From positions 14,880,001 to 14,944,000 of the forward strand of contig NC_003284.9 of NCBI RefSeq assembly GCF_000002985.6: DNA of 64,000 nucleotides, given 5' to 3'. This document shows, piece after piece, positions 61,901 to 64,000 of the stretch; within the stretch, counting starts at the first letter, position 1; each line of letters opens with the position of its first letter. Origin of the DNA: Caenorhabditis elegans. Its lineage: Eukaryota > Nematoda > Chromadorea > Rhabditida > Rhabditidae. The translations under genes and the position numbers were made by a program. Under the pieces are notes generated by a model. The model made no database searches and was not told the DNA's origin. It worked only from the letters and a program-made list of their open reading frames with translations.

Positions 61901-64000
61901 TTGACGATGAATCCAATGACAAGACATGTCCAAATTGGCCATCCGCCAGCAGCGTGAATGTATTGCCTGAATACAAAAACTATTGCTAAGATTAAGCCAG
62001 GTTTTTCTCACTTGTAAATACGCCAAGCAATTGTACTGTTTCCCATATCCTCCTCGTCACTAATCAGTTTATCAGCGTCTCCTTTTAAATCTTCTGACGA
62101 ATTTCTAAGAATCTCAGCGTCAAGTGGTGCTGGCTGGGCTGGTCCGTCGCCACATGGAGATGTAGCTCCAGAAGTCGCTTGATAAGTTTCACATGCATCT
62201 ACAAAGGTTTTGTAAGCGTCATTCTTTTCGTATAAGATGTCGTGGTTTCCATCAGCAACAATGTTTCCGCCTTCGACAAATAGTACTCGATCAAAGTGAT
62301 GAAGAAGCTGTAATTAGATTATGTTGTTGAGAAACTAGGAAACTTAAAACCAAATTGAAAAAAAAGTATATAAGGGCTGTACGGCAACCGGCAACCAATT
62401 TGCCGGCTGCCAAAAAGTTTCCGAAATTTCGGCACTTTCCGAACTTATTTTCGGCAACTTCGGCAACTGCCGATATCAATGTCAAACATTTTTTAGCTCA
62501 GAAAAAAAAACAACAAGAAAATTTTTGGATTCGGCAATTTCGGCAATTGCCGGTTGGCGAAAATGTTTGGTGTTTGGCAACTTTGGCAATTGCCGGTTGC
62601 CAAAGTTTTTTGGGTTTGGCAACTTCGGCAATTGTTGCCAAAAATCTCGGTTGCCGAACAGCCCCGGTTGCCGAACTGCGAGTTTCTTTGCAAAGAAATT
62701 TTGTAACTAAAAAGTCAATATATCATAAACTCTAAAACTCATCACAGAACTGATGAAGTCACAGCTTTTTGAAAAATTTAAAAAAAAACGTATATTTTCA
62801 ATACCTCCATGTTATTGGTGACCATCATTAGTGCCTTTTTCTTCAATAGCTTTTGAATGATTTCCTCATGAATCTTATTAGCAACCTAAAATTAAATGTA
62901 AAAAAATTATATTTCAGAATCTTGCTCTACCTTCTTATCCAAACTAGCAAAAATATCGTCAAACAAGTAGAGATTCTTTGTTTGGAACACAGCTCTTGCC
63001 AAAGCAACTCTCGCTTTCTGTCCTCCGGAAAGTGTGGCCCCTCGTTCTCCAACTTCTGTTCGGTCTCCAACTGAGAGTGTCGTCAAGTCTTCAGTAAGTT
63101 GGCATCCGTTCACGGCTTTGTAGTATCTTTCAGAGTTCATCTTATCGCCGAACAAAATATTATCTTGTACGGTTCCATTGAAGATCCACGCTTTTTGTGG
63201 GACATACACGGTTTGCGAGCGATCCACTGAAAGGGCGTCGTCGGTGGTGAACATCTGAAAATTGAAATGGAAATTGGAAGATATCTGACAAGAAACTCCT
63301 CACATGACCCGAAATAGCCTTGAGAATAGCTGACTTTCCACATCCAACAGCTCCAATAACCGCGATATGCTCTCCACGTTTGATTGAGAGTTTGTCAAAT
63401 GAGCACGTGAATACAGGGGTCTCCACGACAATCACTTCATTCTCAGTTGGTTCTTTAGTCTCGTCAACTGGTGCTAAAAACATATAATTTTCAAAAACTC
63501 TGTCAGCTTTTTTGTATGCAGTTACCTTTTGCAGCTTTAGGCTGATAAGTGTAGGTAGCCCCCTGACAGTCAAGAACTACATCCTCTGCGTTTGTAACCG
63601 GATATGGGGCATATTGCTCCAGCAACAAATACTCTTGAATTCTTCTCATGGCAACCACAGCTTCCGCCAAGTATCTGGATCCATATGGAATCATTCGGAT
63701 ACCGAAGAGCATGACAAAGTAGACAGTGATAGCTGAAAATGCGTCAGAAGCAAGGAGGTCATTTCCGGCAAGGACGACTCCAACAAATGTGAGAATTGCA
63801 GCAACAACTGGGACGACTGGACCACATGCAATGGCTAGTGATTGAGCATATCCCGATTTACGGATTTGAACTTTCTCTTCTTTGCGGAATTCTATAAATA
63901 TAATTTTAAGCGTTACAGTTTTTATTACAAACTCACGATCAATTTTCGCGCTGAAAATCTGCTCCCATCCGTTCATCTTGACAATTCGAATGTATTTAAT
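58942..64000 (-). CDS. mrp-5: ABCC/MRP-type ABC transporter MRP-5, 3' part
   Basis: This is an ATP-driven exporter; C. elegans MRP-5 exports heme from the intestine. The gene runs off the right edge. Minus-strand exons seen: 63937-64000 (partial), 63526-63891, 63304-63473, 62931-63254, 62805-62885, 62012-62307, 61834-61966, 61635-61781, 61460-61589, 60742-60910, 60306-60696, 59639-60247, 59417-59588, 58942-59171, all in frame. Order: end of the first membrane domain; NBD1 with Walker A GAVGCGKS, signature LSGGQKAR and Walker B LYLFDD; a Cys/Pro/acidic linker; the second membrane domain with [20 protein letters not shown]; and NBD2 with Walker [10 protein letters not shown], signature FSVGERQ, Walker B IVILDE and H-loop AHRLD. 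The last exon adds a Ser/Asp-rich tail ending DIEVVQ. The ABCC class is certain. Mrp-5 (F14F4.3) rather than another mrp rests on the ntr-2 neighbour. Confidence 0.9.
59195..59345. repeat. GC-rich insert in the last mrp-5 intron
   Basis: The 245-bp intron between 59172 and 59416 contains a GC-rich stretch with GGCGAGGCGCGAACAGGAC and CTATGCGGCCGACACTAAGC. It contrasts with normal AT-rich introns here and is probably a transposon relic, family unknown. Confidence 0.4.
62372..62690. repeat. TTGCCG-type repeat in an mrp-5 intron
   Basis: It begins AAGGGCTGTACGGCAACCGG and ends GTTGCCGAACAGCCCC, imperfect inverses. The interior is full of CGGCAACTTCGGCAATTGCCG-like words, a variant subfamily with GGTTGCC. 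It fills most of the 497-bp intron. Confidence 0.7.

Overview
The window is nuclear DNA of a Caenorhabditis nematode, almost certainly C. elegans chromosome X. The base composition is AT-rich. Introns are short, begin GT and end in TTTTCAG/TTTCAG. The gene content matches a stretch I recall as cosmid/YAC region F31F6 - Y70D2A - F14F4. The clone assignment is from memory of gene families and neighbours. The exon models are read directly from the sequence, and every complete model closes in frame.

Layout. (1) 1-2.3 kb: flp-8, a TATA-driven FMRFamide-like neuropeptide precursor with four KNEFIRFG copies (+). (2) 8.5-14.1 kb: daf-6, a 913-aa Patched-related RND protein of glia and tubes (+). (3) 15.2-18.3 kb: nac-1, a 582-aa SLC13 Na+/dicarboxylate cotransporter (+). 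A secreted class-2 lipase of 423 aa follows only 228 bp downstream (18.5-20.8 kb, +). (4) 23.0-25.2 kb: a GH20 hexosaminidase, probably hex-5 (-). (5) 25.3-40.9 kb: a 15-kb stretch with no convincing gene, dominated by a ~1.3-kb, ~52-copy minisatellite of 25-bp units. (6) 40.9-43.9 kb: a divergent peptide-type GPCR (+), convergent with (7) 45.0-48.9 kb: ntr-2, a vasopressin/oxytocin-like (nematocin) receptor (-). (8) 49-58.9 kb: another gene-poor interval rich in palindromic MITEs. It contains a composite repeat with a near-ideal heat-shock element and two minisatellites at 57.0-57.9 kb. (9) 58.9-64 kb: the 3' two thirds of mrp-5, an ABCC-type transporter (-), running off the right edge.

Functionally this is ordinary genome order rather than one pathway. 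Three genes concern peptide signalling (flp-8, the GPCR, ntr-2), two are transporters (nac-1, mrp-5), two are probably secreted hydrolases (lipase, GH20), and one is a glial morphogenesis gene (daf-6). Repeats invade nearly every long intron, and several MITE families recur between intergenic and intronic sites.

I found no bacterial-type system, CRISPR array or retrovirus. The most rewarding non-genic signals are the seven-unit heat-shock element, the large minisatellite with an inverted first unit and higher-order structure, a tRNA-derived SINE-like element, and a set of exact 34-bp palindromes.
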